From a virus: a DNA stretch of 39,504 nt. Below the pieces are notes generated by a model. The model had not been told where the DNA came from. It did no database searches and saw only the letters and a program-made list of their open reading frames with translations. This document shows, one piece after another, positions 12,564-21,828 of this stretch (its first letter is position 1; each line of letters opens with the position of its first letter). A program made the translations under genes and the position numbers. The stretch spans positions 1 to 39,504 of the IMG/VR virus record IMGVR_UViG_3300031565_000134; one strand, given 5' to 3'.

Positions 12564-14255
12564 ATGGTTATAAATAGTCATAATATAGAGTTTGGATATG
12601 AATTAATTAGTGTAATCCCTTACGCCAATTATTTAGCATCAAAAGGATTATTAACTGAAACGATTTCAGGTAATGATACTGATTCATTATACTATTTTAG
12701 CCCAAATCACTCAATAAATAAAGAGCAAAGGAGCTGGTATAATACGCCAAAATGCAGTAATTATCCGAATATTCAAATACACAAACCTTTTTTAGATAAA
12801 AATGAATTTCTTGCACCAGATTATAAATCAGAATTTGCGAATGATAGATTTAAATTTGAAAAAGAAACTGTAATAATATGCAACAGGCATAACATAGAAT
12901 GGTCTACAAAACCGATTAATTTTTTTGATATTCCTACATTGAGAAAAATGTTTGAATTATTAAAAGGTTATCAGGTTATTTACATAAATATTGACGGGGT
13001 TTCAGAATTATATGATAACGCTCCGCCAATTCCATTAAATGAATATCCAATTTTAAAAGAATATAAAAATGTAATCAATATTCACGACTTACATACCCAA
13101 AATAAAGATTTATCATTCAATACTTTACAATTAATGTTATTTGCCAATTGCTCTAAATTCATAACTATGAATGGAGGTCATTCAATTTTATCGGCATTTT
13201 TTGGAGGCGAAAACATAATAATGAGCAAATTAGGGGGAATACAAGCGAAAGAAGTATTACCTCAAATTAATTCATTTTATACATTCTATCATGAAATTGC
13301 AGGGCAAAGATGCATGCATGCTAAAAATGAAAATGAAATTTTTGAAACAATAAATAATATCTGGCTAAATGAAAACCCTGTCGTTAATATTCTAGTTAGA
13401 ACAGCAGGAAGGCCAAACTTTTTTAAAGAATGCTTTAATAGCATTATAAATCAAACTTATAAGAATATAAATATATTTGTTTCAATTGATGACAAAGACA
13501 CAACATATACAACGAAATATCCAATTTATCCTATTCATGTAGATAAAAAAACATTACCACCTGTTGAAATATCCCAAGATTACGGAAAGCCAATGACTTA
13601 TAATCTATATTTCAATGAGATGTATAAATATGTAAAAGAGGGGCTTATAATGTATCTTGATGATGATGACCAATTTGATGATAATAAAGCAGTTGAGAGC
13701 ATTGTCAACGAGTATAAAAAAGGTAATGAATTAATTTTTTGGAAAGTAAAAATAGGGAGGTTAATAATCCCACGTCCGGAGTTTTGGAAAAAAGAACCAG
13801 TTTTATTCAATATGTCTGGAATTGGGTTTGCTTTTGATTCTAAATATAAAGATTCCGCTCTTTGGGAAGGCTATAAACGAGGTGATTACAGAGTTGCAAA
13901 AAAATTATACGGAATAATAAAAAAAATTGGTTGGATTGATTTAATTTTATGCAAAACTCAAGAAGGAAGTCATTTTGGCGCATTGGTTGATAAGATAGTA
14001 AAAATAAAAAAAGAAGATATGATTTACAAGGCAAAAGTTTTAATAAAAAAAGCCGTAAAAGGTAGCAAGTATGAAAATGGCAAGATATACGATTTATCAG
14101 TATCAATTTGTAATCAACTTGTAAAATTAGGGATAGCCGATTATTGCAAACAAGAATCAGCTAATGTTAATGAAATAGTGCCTGAAAAAATAAATAAGGT
14201 AGTTGAAAAAAATCAAGATTTACAAGAAAAAATAACTAAAAATAAGAAAAAATGA
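12564..14255 (+). CDS. Two-domain glycosyltransferase, probable virion glycosylation
   Basis: 563 aa. Residues 1-270 look like a GT-B-type transferase: FGYELISVIPYANYL, IICNRHNIEWS, FNTLQLMLFANCSKFITMNG and GGHSILSAFFGGENIIMSK. Residues 273-470 are a GT-2-like GT-A domain: VNILVRTAGRPNFFKECFNS, FVSIDDKD and YLDDDD (Asp366-369, DXD metal/sugar-nucleotide site). The tail from about 485 is basic and has a small beta-like unit KAVKGSKYENGKIYDLS. It lies between capsid and connector genes, so its target is probably a virion protein, as with the transferases near structural genes of capsid-glycosylated phages. The sugar and acceptor are unknown. It overlaps the next gene by ATGA. Confidence 0.82.
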   Translation: MVINSHNIEFGYELISVIPYANYLASKGLLTETISGNDTDSLYYFSPNHSINKEQRSWYNTPKCSNYPNIQIHKPFLDKNEFLAPDYKSEFANDRFKFEKETVIICNRHNIEWSTKPINFFDIPTLRKMFELLKGYQVIYINIDGVSELYDNAPPIPLNEYPILKEYKNVINIHDLHTQNKDLSFNTLQLMLFANCSKFITMNGGHSILSAFFGGENIIMSKLGGIQAKEVLPQINSFYTFYHEIAGQRCMHAKNENEIFETINNIWLNENPVVNILVRTAGRPNFFKECFNSIINQTYKNINIFVSIDDKDTTYTTKYPIYPIHVDKKTLPPVEISQDYGKPMTYNLYFNEMYKYVKEGLIMYLDDDDQFDDNKAVESIVNEYKKGNELIFWKVKIGRLIIPRPEFWKKEPVLFNMSGIGFAFDSKYKDSALWEGYKRGDYRVAKKLYGIIKKIGWIDLILCKTQEGSHFGALVDKIVKIKKEDMIYKAKVLIKKAVKGSKYENGKIYDLSVSICNQLVKLGIADYCKQESANVNEIVPEKINKVVEKNQDLQEKITKNKKK

Positions 14256-14446
14256 TTGTAATAAATTGTTCAAATAAATTAGATTATCATTTTAATACTG
14301 ATGATGATGAGTCTTTTTTTGCAGAGCTGCAAATTGAATTGCTTTTGGATAAGTCTAATTTTTTATATTTAAATAATCAGATCAAGGGGCTAGATGTAAT
14401 TATTCATAAAGATCATATTGTTTCAATCGAACACATAAAAGATTAA
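14252..14446 (+). CDS. Hypothetical acidic protein, 64 aa
   Basis: Coupled to the glycosyltransferase by ATGA overlap. Acidic patch TDDDESFFAELQIELLLD and a beta-like end VIIHKDHIVSIEHIKD. No family recognised. Its position between the transferase and a head-tail connector suggests a small structural or assembly protein, but that is inference. Confidence 0.65.
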   Translation: MIVINCSNKLDYHFNTDDDESFFAELQIELLLDKSNFLYLNNQIKGLDVIIHKDHIVSIEHIKD

Positions 14447-14449
14447 AAA

Positions 14450-14968
14450 ATGGCAATAATTGATACGACCTATTTTGTTAAAGATATATCACTGCCAACT
14501 GATTCACCTTCGCATGTGAATAAGTTGCAGGGCTTTATTGATTCAGCACAAAAAAAATATCTATTGAAAATTTTTGGATATGAGTTGTATAAATTATTCA
14601 TTGCCGATTTGGCTAATCCTAGCGAAAGCAGATTTTCTGATATTTTGACGGGGGTTGAATATGTTGGTGCCGATGGGCATTTGACAAAATGGGAAGGCTT
14701 GCAAAATCCGGACAAAGAATCATTTTTGGCATACTTCGCAGCTTATGAATATTCTTTCAGCTCTCAAAATTATGAAAGTGGAAATGGAGTTAAAGCTAAT
14801 TTAAATGAAAATGCTGATCGCTTTAGCCCTGCTGAATTTCAGGTTAACGCATACAATAAAGGGGTTGATAATTACTATCAATTAGTTTCTTTTTTAAGTT
14901 CAAATATTGAAACTTATCCTGAATTTTACTATAAATCTATTGGCAAAATAAACACTTTCGGACTATGA
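14450..14968 (+). CDS. Putative head-tail connector (DUF6712-like)
   Basis: 172 aa, mostly helical. The start (ITTYF-type: IDTTYFVKDISLPTDSP), then INSAQKKYLLKIFGYELYKL-like text (here IDSAQKKYLLKIFGYELYKL) and FAAYEYSFSSQNYES are reminiscent of a Bacteroidota phage connector-region family annotated as DUF6712. Its site, two genes after the capsid and before the tail genes, fits a portal-adaptor role. Family match is from memory and moderate. Confidence 0.6.
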   Translation: MAIIDTTYFVKDISLPTDSPSHVNKLQGFIDSAQKKYLLKIFGYELYKLFIADLANPSESRFSDILTGVEYVGADGHLTKWEGLQNPDKESFLAYFAAYEYSFSSQNYESGNGVKANLNENADRFSPAEFQVNAYNKGVDNYYQLVSFLSSNIETYPEFYYKSIGKINTFGL

Positions 14969-16320
14969 GAGATAAAAATAATAATCCTATTTATATTGAT
15001 GATAATGGAACTGAGAGGCTTATTCAAATAGTAGGTATTTCCGATAATTTTGGCAATGGATTAAAAGTAAACGGAAGACAAGCAGGAACATTATTCGGTG
15101 ATGATATTAGAACAACAAGGAGAGTGCCCATTTCGTCTGGAATGTGGGCGCATGGGCTACCCCTTTATGGGATGAATTACTCAATAGTCTCGTCTGGGAG
15201 AATGTATGTAGAGCCAGATGTTAATAACGCTGCGTATTTTGACGGCACGGCAACAATTGAAAGTGGAACTAGTGCCGACGGAAAAATTTTCATCATTTCA
15301 AAAACATTAAATAGATATCAGCCTGGCCAATTATCATATTTCGAATTCACCGAAGGGCTAAAAGGGATCAATAGCACAAACGGAGATTTTTTATTATTAT
15401 TTGGAGCAATGAGACGAGGCGCAGCCGCTCATGGATTAAGCGATCAGATTAAAGAAGGGGTTTGTATAGGGTTTAAAAAAGATGGTGGAGAATTAATACA
15501 TATTTTAAGAATTTATAAAAATTATGAGTATACAGATGATATTTTAGATTATAATATATCAGATTTTGAAGGACTTGCAATTAGAAGGTTAGAAATAGGA
15601 TACCTTGGGATCCACCCAGTTTTATTATACAAAGTAGATCCTATTACATTAAAAGAAAATCTAATTCATAAAAAAGTATTCGAAAGCTACTATACATCAC
15701 TTTCGAACCCAAATTTGTCTTTAGGTGTTTATATTGAAAATAAAGGGAACACAACAAATTTGCAGATCGGGAATGGATCATTTCAGTTTGGGAATTATGC
15801 CGAAAGAATAAGTTCTGATCCATCAGGTAGATTTATTACTGATTCATATTCAATCGCAAGTATTGCAGTAGGGACAAGAGTTTTTTTTGCAGCATATACT
15901 CTTCCTGAAATTTTATCAATGCCAAAGGAAATAAATTTAGCTGGGCTTGTAAATGGGAATTTTTATAATTCAATTTCTAACAAACTAATTGATATAGAGA
16001 TTTTTGGAGCATCAAATAAAATATTTACAATAGACATTTATTTAGTTCCAAAAGCTGATGTAGTCGCTACATTTACTTATTTGGAAGCTAATATTAATGC
16101 ACTTCAAAGAGCGGTGGGAGTCGCAATAACTAGCGTAAATTTTACTAATGCTCAATTAATTGGGACTTTAAAAGTTGCGTCAACACAAATTAGAGCATTT
16201 AAAGATTTTAGCAGTTATGACAGATTGTTAGATAAAGATTTAGTAGCAGTTTTCACTATTACGAATGCTCAAACGGTGACCGATTTAGATTTAATAGTTA
16301 ATTCAATAGATTTATTCTAA
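14965..16320 (+). CDS. Virion-associated protein, 451 aa, beta-rich
   Basis: Overlaps the connector by ATGA. The N-terminal quarter is Gly-rich (GRQAGTLFGDDIRTTRRVP, SSGMWAHGLPLYGMN), the middle resembles a lectin-like beta sandwich (FEFTEGLKGINSTNGDFLLL, LSLGVYIENKGNTTNLQIGN), and the C-terminal part is beta-rich. No signal or membrane segment. It is far longer than ordinary connector proteins in this slot. It could be a head fibre, decoration or neck-whisker protein. Family not recognised. Confidence 0.68.
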   Translation: MRDKNNNPIYIDDNGTERLIQIVGISDNFGNGLKVNGRQAGTLFGDDIRTTRRVPISSGMWAHGLPLYGMNYSIVSSGRMYVEPDVNNAAYFDGTATIESGTSADGKIFIISKTLNRYQPGQLSYFEFTEGLKGINSTNGDFLLLFGAMRRGAAAHGLSDQIKEGVCIGFKKDGGELIHILRIYKNYEYTDDILDYNISDFEGLAIRRLEIGYLGIHPVLLYKVDPITLKENLIHKKVFESYYTSLSNPNLSLGVYIENKGNTTNLQIGNGSFQFGNYAERISSDPSGRFITDSYSIASIAVGTRVFFAAYTLPEILSMPKEINLAGLVNGNFYNSISNKLIDIEIFGASNKIFTIDIYLVPKADVVATFTYLEANINALQRAVGVAITSVNFTNAQLIGTLKVASTQIRAFKDFSSYDRLLDKDLVAVFTITNAQTVTDLDLIVNSIDLF

Positions 16321-16324
16321 AAAA

Positions 16325-17032
16325 ATGAGACCAGAACAGATTTTTAAAAATATAACTGATGCAATGCGATTTGGTAGTACTATTTCAAATATTATTGAAG
16401 TTAGTAATACCTCGACCATTGCAACAGATAATATTTTCAGTTTAGAGAATGGGATGTTGGTCGAAATTGGTAACAATGTATATCAAGTATCGAACATAAC
16501 AAGAACAGCAGTAAATGAATGGACATTTGATGTTGAAGGAATAAATATAATTGAAACATCTTGGAAGTTAGCTTTATATTATGAATATGGAAGGGCTTTG
16601 GAAGTTGGAAATACTTTAGAGGACAAAAAAAATGACCCTCTCAATAAAAATAAAAGATTCCCTTTAATTTGGCTTTTAACTGATATTGAAAAGAATTATG
16701 ATACGATAGAAAAAGCCGATTATCAGGCTAATATAATTTTAGGATTCATCTATATTTCAGAAGAAAATTTAAAAGCGGAAAAGAGAATAGATACTTATTT
16801 TGAACCAATTTTAGATCCGTTAGTCGAATTGTTTAAAAATACTATTCAAAACACAAAACAGCGTGAGAATTTCGCTTGGATATTAGGAGAACCTTTGAAA
16901 ATTCGGCAAACTGACAAATTCAAATATGGTTCTATAAACGGGAATAAGCATATATTTAACAACATAACTGATGCAATAGAGTTAACCATCAGTTTATATT
17001 TTTCAAGAGATAGAGTAAATTGTTCGAATTAA
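16325..17032 (+). CDS. Putative head-tail completion or tail terminator protein
   Basis: 235 aa. Contains VSNTSTIATDNIFSLENGML and VYQVSNITRTAVNEWTFDVE (beta domain), then KRFPLIWLLTDIEKNYDTIE and LGFIYISEENLKAEKRIDTY. The pattern 'fluid strand, PLIWL, residues in pairs' and the position just before the major tail protein fit a tail terminator or neck protein. Exact family not recognised. It follows the 451-aa gene by 4 nt. Confidence 0.6.
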   Translation: MRPEQIFKNITDAMRFGSTISNIIEVSNTSTIATDNIFSLENGMLVEIGNNVYQVSNITRTAVNEWTFDVEGINIIETSWKLALYYEYGRALEVGNTLEDKKNDPLNKNKRFPLIWLLTDIEKNYDTIEKADYQANIILGFIYISEENLKAEKRIDTYFEPILDPLVELFKNTIQNTKQRENFAWILGEPLKIRQTDKFKYGSINGNKHIFNNITDAIELTISLYFSRDRVNCSN

Positions 17033-17054
17033 TTTAACTTAAAAAAATAATAAA

Positions 17055-17939
17055 ATGAATTATAATGTAATAGATTGCGGAGTAGAGAGAGGCAATACAG
17101 GTTTGCCGAATTGCTTTGAAGATTTTGGCGGATGGAAAAAGATTGTCATTGGTCCTGCCGATACCGAAATTGACACAAAAGCAAACGCAATGTTAGAAGC
17201 GACATGGATTGCGCTCGCTAATTCTGCAAAAGTAACCAGGGTTTTCCCAATGCCTATGAATTTTATTGTTGAGGAGGCAGGCGAAGAATTAATAATTGAA
17301 ACAGGCACTTTTGGCGACAAAAGAATGGTTCGTGAAGGCAAAGAAGGCATTAAAATAATGTTAGATAGAATTGCTTTGTATCTTCATAAAAAATTAAGGA
17401 CTCACAACGGCGCAAACAGTTTAGGATTTGCAATTGTTACCGAAAACGGATATATAATTGGACGTTCCGAAGATGATGTAAAATTCCAATTTATCCCTTT
17501 ATCTTGGTTTCATGTCGATAAAATGACAAAACCGCTTGGCGATTCGTTCAGCAAAACCCCTATAAATTTGGAATGGGATGCAAAATATATAAACGATCAG
17601 GGCGTTGCAATAAAGCCTACTGCTTTCGACCCAATGCTTTTGGACGGCGTTTTAGATGTTTCAATTACAGGAGCATTAGGCGCAACAGGCGCAACAATCA
17701 CAGTTAAGGGTGCAGTTGATGGAATCGGAATTGTCGGACTAGTTGGTGCAAACTTTAATCTTTATGCTGATGCAGCCCCGACCGTGGCAAAAACGGTAAC
17801 ATTGGGCACTGACAATTTGGATGGCACATACGATCTTACTTGGGCATCAATCACAGGAGCGCATACTTTGACCTTATTTGGACAACCGGTCGGCACATTA
17901 GGTTATGAGGCTATTGATTCAATAAGCACAACAGTATAA
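17055..17939 (+). CDS. Major tail (tube) protein
   Basis: 294 aa. GC-richer and smoother in codon use than neighbours, like the capsid gene, as expected for an abundant virion protein. Residues 1-200 form the likely tube domain (RGNTGLPNCFEDFGGWKKIV, FIVEEAGEELIIETGTFGDK, GYIIGRSEDDVKFQFIPLSW). Residues 205-290 look like a separate Ig-like or surface domain with repeated short strands (GALGATGATITVKGA, NLDGTYDLTW). Position before the chaperone-type genes and tape measure agrees. Assignment is by position and composition, not by a sure motif. Confidence 0.72.
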   Translation: MNYNVIDCGVERGNTGLPNCFEDFGGWKKIVIGPADTEIDTKANAMLEATWIALANSAKVTRVFPMPMNFIVEEAGEELIIETGTFGDKRMVREGKEGIKIMLDRIALYLHKKLRTHNGANSLGFAIVTENGYIIGRSEDDVKFQFIPLSWFHVDKMTKPLGDSFSKTPINLEWDAKYINDQGVAIKPTAFDPMLLDGVLDVSITGALGATGATITVKGAVDGIGIVGLVGANFNLYADAAPTVAKTVTLGTDNLDGTYDLTWASITGAHTLTLFGQPVGTLGYEAIDSISTTV

Positions 17940-18106
17940 TGTTAGTGAAAATAGGTAAAATTTGGGTTCAAACAGATAATTTAACACAAAATGAACTAGA
18001 AAAACTAGGGATTTCCGAGGCTGTTATTTTATCCGAACTTAAAAAAGTGCCTGATGAAATAAAAACAAAGCCTTGTGATAGAGCCAAGAAAACTAAAAAA
18101 TCTTGA
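17939..18106 (+). CDS. Small phage protein, 55 aa
   Basis: ATG overlaps the stop of the tail protein (TAATG). Starts MLVKIGKIWVQTDNLTQNEL and ends in a basic CDRAKKTKKS. Short proteins with the layout 'strand - short strand - LxxLGIS helix' are common beside structural genes, and the C-terminal tail of the glycosyltransferase has a similar unit. Function unknown. A terminator lies 5 nt after the stop. Confidence 0.6.
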   Translation: MLVKIGKIWVQTDNLTQNELEKLGISEAVILSELKKVPDEIKTKPCDRAKKTKKS

Positions 18107-18111
18107 TTAAA

Positions 18112-18134
18112 GGGGGCTAATTAGCCCCTTTTTT
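18112..18134 (+). terminator. Rho-independent terminator
   Basis: GGGGCTAA pairs with TTAGCCCC in a self-complementary stem (18113-18128), followed by six T. It lies between the major tail protein and the tail-assembly genes and probably lowers expression of the latter. Confidence 0.88.
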
Positions 18135-18146
18135 ATACTAAAAAAT

Positions 18147-18608
18147 ATGGATTTTACGATATTGGATAACTTGAAAAAGAGTTTAAAGTTTAATATTTAT
18201 TCTTTACTCGATGAAGTTTTTAAAACTAATCAGGTTCAGAGTACGATGATTGAGTTTAATCAAGACCAGTTGAAAGCGGGCTATGATTCAACAGGCCAAT
18301 TTATAAATACAAGCGGCGGAAGTCCTTACAGACTATATACTGTAAAAATAAAGCAGACAAAGGGGCAACCTGTTAATAAAGTCACATTATACGATACAGG
18401 CGAATTTTATAAAACATTTAAAGTAAAGATTGTAAAAGATGGTTATTTAATTACTGCCAATTTCGAAAAAGAAGATGGTTCGATATTAGACAATTTTTCA
18501 AATAATTTTGATTTCATGGGACTTGATAATGAGGGTATTCAAGAACTTACGGAACAATTTATTCTTCCAATTTTAACAAAACTTTTAAGAAAAAAATTAG
18601 GATTATGA
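18147..18608 (+). CDS. Hypothetical tail-region protein, 153 aa
   Basis: The sequence has KSLKFNIYSLLDEVFKTNQV, a central TLYDTGEFYKTFKVKIVKDG and an end with FDFMGLDNEGIQELTEQFIL and LRKKLGL. The LYDTGEFYxSF-type motif recurs in Bacteroidota phage and prophage proteins near tail genes. Its role may be in tail completion or assembly. It overlaps the next gene by ATGA. Exact family not known. Confidence 0.66.
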   Translation: MDFTILDNLKKSLKFNIYSLLDEVFKTNQVQSTMIEFNQDQLKAGYDSTGQFINTSGGSPYRLYTVKIKQTKGQPVNKVTLYDTGEFYKTFKVKIVKDGYLITANFEKEDGSILDNFSNNFDFMGLDNEGIQELTEQFILPILTKLLRKKLGL

Positions 18609-19111
18609 TATATTTTTTAAGAGCATTTTTCAGAGAATTAAAACTCATGTATTTAGCTAAGAAAAAAGGCTATTATACGCATATAGATTTCTTACCTGTG
18701 TGGAACTGGTTTGAGATTTCAAAAGGCAATTTAGAATATTTATACAAAAAGGATCCAGTAAAATTTTATCCGGAATATTTTAAAAAAATTCCTCTGGAGA
18801 TGCTTTTCCAATTTGAGTACTTGGATACAACATACTTTCAAAAAATGCAGCAATTGGCTTATTTACGGGCACTTTATGCAACGACAAAAAGATTCGATTA
18901 CTTAAATAAGGCAAATTCTTTAGAGCATGAAATAAAAAAAGAGTCAAGTATTGAAAATAAAAAAGCTACATTAAACGAGATGTGTGTATTTATTGAAGAA
19001 GCATTCAAAAACATTGGGGCAATAGATGTTCAAAAAATGAGTACTTCGAAATTTTTTGCATTATATTACAGAGCAATAGAAAAAAATAAAAAAGGCAATG
19101 GCAATAATTAA
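18605..19111 (+). CDS. Putative tail assembly protein, 168 aa
   Basis: Helical, with RAFFRELKLMYLAKKKGYYT, LPVWNWFEISKGNLEYLYKK, EYFKKIPLEMLFQFEYLDTT, then charged helices. It lies between the tail tube and tape measure genes, the usual place of the tail assembly chaperone (gpG/gpGT analogue), and overlaps both neighbours (14 nt with the tape measure). No slippery site joining it to the upstream gene was seen. The chaperone role is inference from position. Confidence 0.62.
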   Translation: MIYFLRAFFRELKLMYLAKKKGYYTHIDFLPVWNWFEISKGNLEYLYKKDPVKFYPEYFKKIPLEMLFQFEYLDTTYFQKMQQLAYLRALYATTKRFDYLNKANSLEHEIKKESSIENKKATLNEMCVFIEEAFKNIGAIDVQKMSTSKFFALYYRAIEKNKKGNGNN

Positions 19112-21827
19112 GAAAACCGATATTCTCGAAGATGGCAAAATCTTTGAAAATCTTCAAAAAGAAATTGATACTTTAAAAGCATCGTTAAAAGATTTAATTG
19201 CTGTCAGTAAAGACTTAAAAAAAACAAACTCTGGTGCCGAGGCAAAACAGCGGGTAAAAGTTACCGAAGATTTAACAAAAACAACGGAAAAATTAACAGC
19301 TTTAGAAAAAGAAAGATTAAGAGTTGAGCAACAAATAATCGCAACATCAACAAAGCAATTCGCAGCAAGCGACAAAAATAATCTAACATTAGAAAAATAC
19401 AAATTAACATTAGCTGAAACAAATAAGCTAACTAAGCAACAAGCTAAGGAATCGTTAGGGCTCGTTAATGCTTATGATAAATTATCTAAAAAAACTTTAG
19501 AAGCCCAAAAAAATTATAAAAAATTAGCGGCAGAATTTGGGACTAACTCAAAGCAAGCAAAATCGGCTTTGCAAGATTTTCAAAAACTTGATAACCAATT
19601 AAGTAGCATTAATAAAGGTGCGAGAGACGGTAAAAAAGACGTTGGCCGATATGGCCTTGCATTGAAAAATCTTGGCAGTCAGTTTTTAGGAGCTGTAGGA
19701 ATAACAACCGGGTTTAACCTTGCATTCTCAGCAGCTGCAAAATTTAGCGATCAATTAAGAGCTTTAAACACATTAACAAAAAAAGTCACATCAACATTCA
19801 ACGAAAATGGTAAATCTTCTAAAAAATTAGCAGCCGATATACTTGCAATTGCTGACACTTTTGATAAAGATTATAATGAAATTCTCATATCTGCAAATAC
19901 AGTTTCAAAAGAAATGGGTATTTCAGCAGCAAAATCACTTGAATTAATACAGGAAGGCTTTTTAAAAGGATCTGATAATTCGGGGCAATTTATGGATATT
20001 TTAAAAGAATATCCGGCCCAGTTTAAAGCTGCGGGTATTGATGCTGAAACAATGTTTGCCATTATTAATCAGCAAGTTAAGCAAGGTATTTATTCCGATA
20101 AAGGTGTAGACGCAATAAAAGAAGGCGGACTGAGATTAAGAGAAAATACAAAAGCCGTTCAGGATGCATTAAAGCCCCTTTCTGAATCTGTTAAGATGCA
20201 AATTAAGCAAGAAATTGCAGCAGGAAATAGTTTTAAAGCGATTCAATTAGTTAGTAAAGAGTTAAGTAATACATCGTTAACCGCTCAACAAACTCAAACA
20301 ATTATTGCTGATGTTTTTGGCGGTGCGGGGGAAGATGCTGGTATCAGGTATTTACAAACATTATCAGATATTAATGTAAATTTAAAAGATGTAGGAGATC
20401 AAGCGACTGAGAGCCAAAAAGCAACATTAGATTTAAATAAAAATTGGAATTATTTTGTATCAGGAGTTTCAGAAGGAACTGGAATTTTTGCTAAAACATG
20501 GACTTTCTTTAAAAAAGCTTTAGCAAGTGCGATTGGCCTATTTGCAGAATTATTATCCTTTGAAGCCGCTTATGGTAAAGCTTTAAAATTAACAAATGTT
20601 GATTTACAGGTAAAAAATAAAAGAGTTTCATCATTAACAAAAGAAACAAAAGAATTAACAAAAGCTGAAAAAGATTTATTAGATGAACAATTAAGAGCCA
20701 ACGCCGAACTCGAGGCCCAAATCCGCACAACAAACATTAGCCTTTTAGAAGACATTCGACAAAAAGCATTAGAAGAATTAGCGTATTGGAACGAAAAAGA
20801 ACAGGCAAAAATAAACACTTCAAAAGCAAGTGCTCAGGTTCGTAATTTGGCCTTAGAAGCATTAGAGCGATTGCACCAGCAAAAATTGAAAGAAATTGAA
20901 GCTGAATTTTATAGGCCACCTGCTTCAACAATAAATGAGATTGATAATAAAGTTAGCAATACACAAGTTTTTGCAACCGAAATTGATAAATTTGGGAATG
21001 CAAATAAGGTTGATGAGGCCGTAAAATTAACAGAGGAAATAAATCAAAATATTGCTGATGTTAATGACGCATTTCGAAAAGAAGAATTAGAAAAAGAAAA
21101 AGCACAAGCGGAGGCAATCACTACTATTAAGAATGAAGCGGTTGAAGTTGCGAAAAACTTCGTAATTGATTCATTGCAAACTCAAGTTGATGATGAACTA
21201 GCAGAAAAAACGGCACAAATTGAAGCCGAAAAAGATTTATTAAAAGACAAATTAGACAAAGGGCGAATTTCTGAAACTGCATATAAAAACGAACTAGAAA
21301 AATTAAATAGAAAGCAAAGAGAAGAAGAAGCAAAAGCAGAAAAGAAAAAGGCTCTATACGATATTGCAATTAATACAGCGGTTGCCGTTGTAAAATCTCT
21401 ACCAAATCTATTATTAGCTGGGACAGTTTTCGCATTAGGAGGATTACAGGCTTTAGCCGTAGCCGCAAAACCAGTCCCTAAGTTTGAAAAAGGGCAAATT
21501 AATATTTCGGGTAAAAGACATTCACAAGGAGGCGTTATGGCAGAGATTGAAGGCGGTGAAAGCGTAATAACCAGAACAGGCACGGCCAACGCCCCAAAAA
21601 TTCTTGAAATGGTAAATTCAGGAATGATTAAAGATGATGATTTGATTAAAGAAAAAAAAGTATCAAACAATGACTTTCTTTCTTCTAAATTAGACAGATT
21701 AAATAATTCGAATGATAAAATTCTGACAGCTTTAATCAATTCTGGAGTCGCTCAATATACCAACGCTGGCAAAACTTATATTAGATTTGCAGACGGGTCA
21801 GTAATCGAATCAATAGAAAAAAAATAA
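19098..21827 (+). CDS. Tape measure protein
   Basis: 909 aa. Long coiled-coil N-terminus (LQKEIDTLKASLKDLIAVSK, QQIIATSTKQF), a hydrophobic part FLGAVGITTGFNLAFSAAAKF near 190-210, TMP-type segments (SANTVSKEMGISAAKSLELI, GAGEDAGIRYLQTLSD) and a second coiled coil (KEELEKEKAQAEA). A membrane-active LPNLLLAGTVFALGGLQALA near 775 is followed by the usual KFEKGQINISGKRHSQGG end. At about 1.5 angstrom per residue the tail would be roughly 130 nm (inference). No peptidoglycan-cutting domain recognised. Confidence 0.9.
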   Translation: MAIIKKTDILEDGKIFENLQKEIDTLKASLKDLIAVSKDLKKTNSGAEAKQRVKVTEDLTKTTEKLTALEKERLRVEQQIIATSTKQFAASDKNNLTLEKYKLTLAETNKLTKQQAKESLGLVNAYDKLSKKTLEAQKNYKKLAAEFGTNSKQAKSALQDFQKLDNQLSSINKGARDGKKDVGRYGLALKNLGSQFLGAVGITTGFNLAFSAAAKFSDQLRALNTLTKKVTSTFNENGKSSKKLAADILAIADTFDKDYNEILISANTVSKEMGISAAKSLELIQEGFLKGSDNSGQFMDILKEYPAQFKAAGIDAETMFAIINQQVKQGIYSDKGVDAIKEGGLRLRENTKAVQDALKPLSESVKMQIKQEIAAGNSFKAIQLVSKELSNTSLTAQQTQTIIADVFGGAGEDAGIRYLQTLSDINVNLKDVGDQATESQKATLDLNKNWNYFVSGVSEGTGIFAKTWTFFKKALASAIGLFAELLSFEAAYGKALKLTNVDLQVKNKRVSSLTKETKELTKAEKDLLDEQLRANAELEAQIRTTNISLLEDIRQKALEELAYWNEKEQAKINTSKASAQVRNLALEALERLHQQKLKEIEAEFYRPPASTINEIDNKVSNTQVFATEIDKFGNANKVDEAVKLTEEINQNIADVNDAFRKEELEKEKAQAEAITTIKNEAVEVAKNFVIDSLQTQVDDELAEKTAQIEAEKDLLKDKLDKGRISETAYKNELEKLNRKQREEEAKAEKKKALYDIAINTAVAVVKSLPNLLLAGTVFALGGLQALAVAAKPVPKFEKGQINISGKRHSQGGVMAEIEGGESVITRTGTANAPKILEMVNSGMIKDDDLIKEKKVSNNDFLSSKLDRLNNSNDKILTALINSGVAQYTNAGKTYIRFADGSVIESIEKK

Positions 21828-21828
21828 C

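Noticed and set aside
18590-18620. Programmed frameshift joining the two genes before the tape measure
   Set aside because: The genes overlap by ATGA and no heptameric slippery site was found, so simple coupling is more likely.
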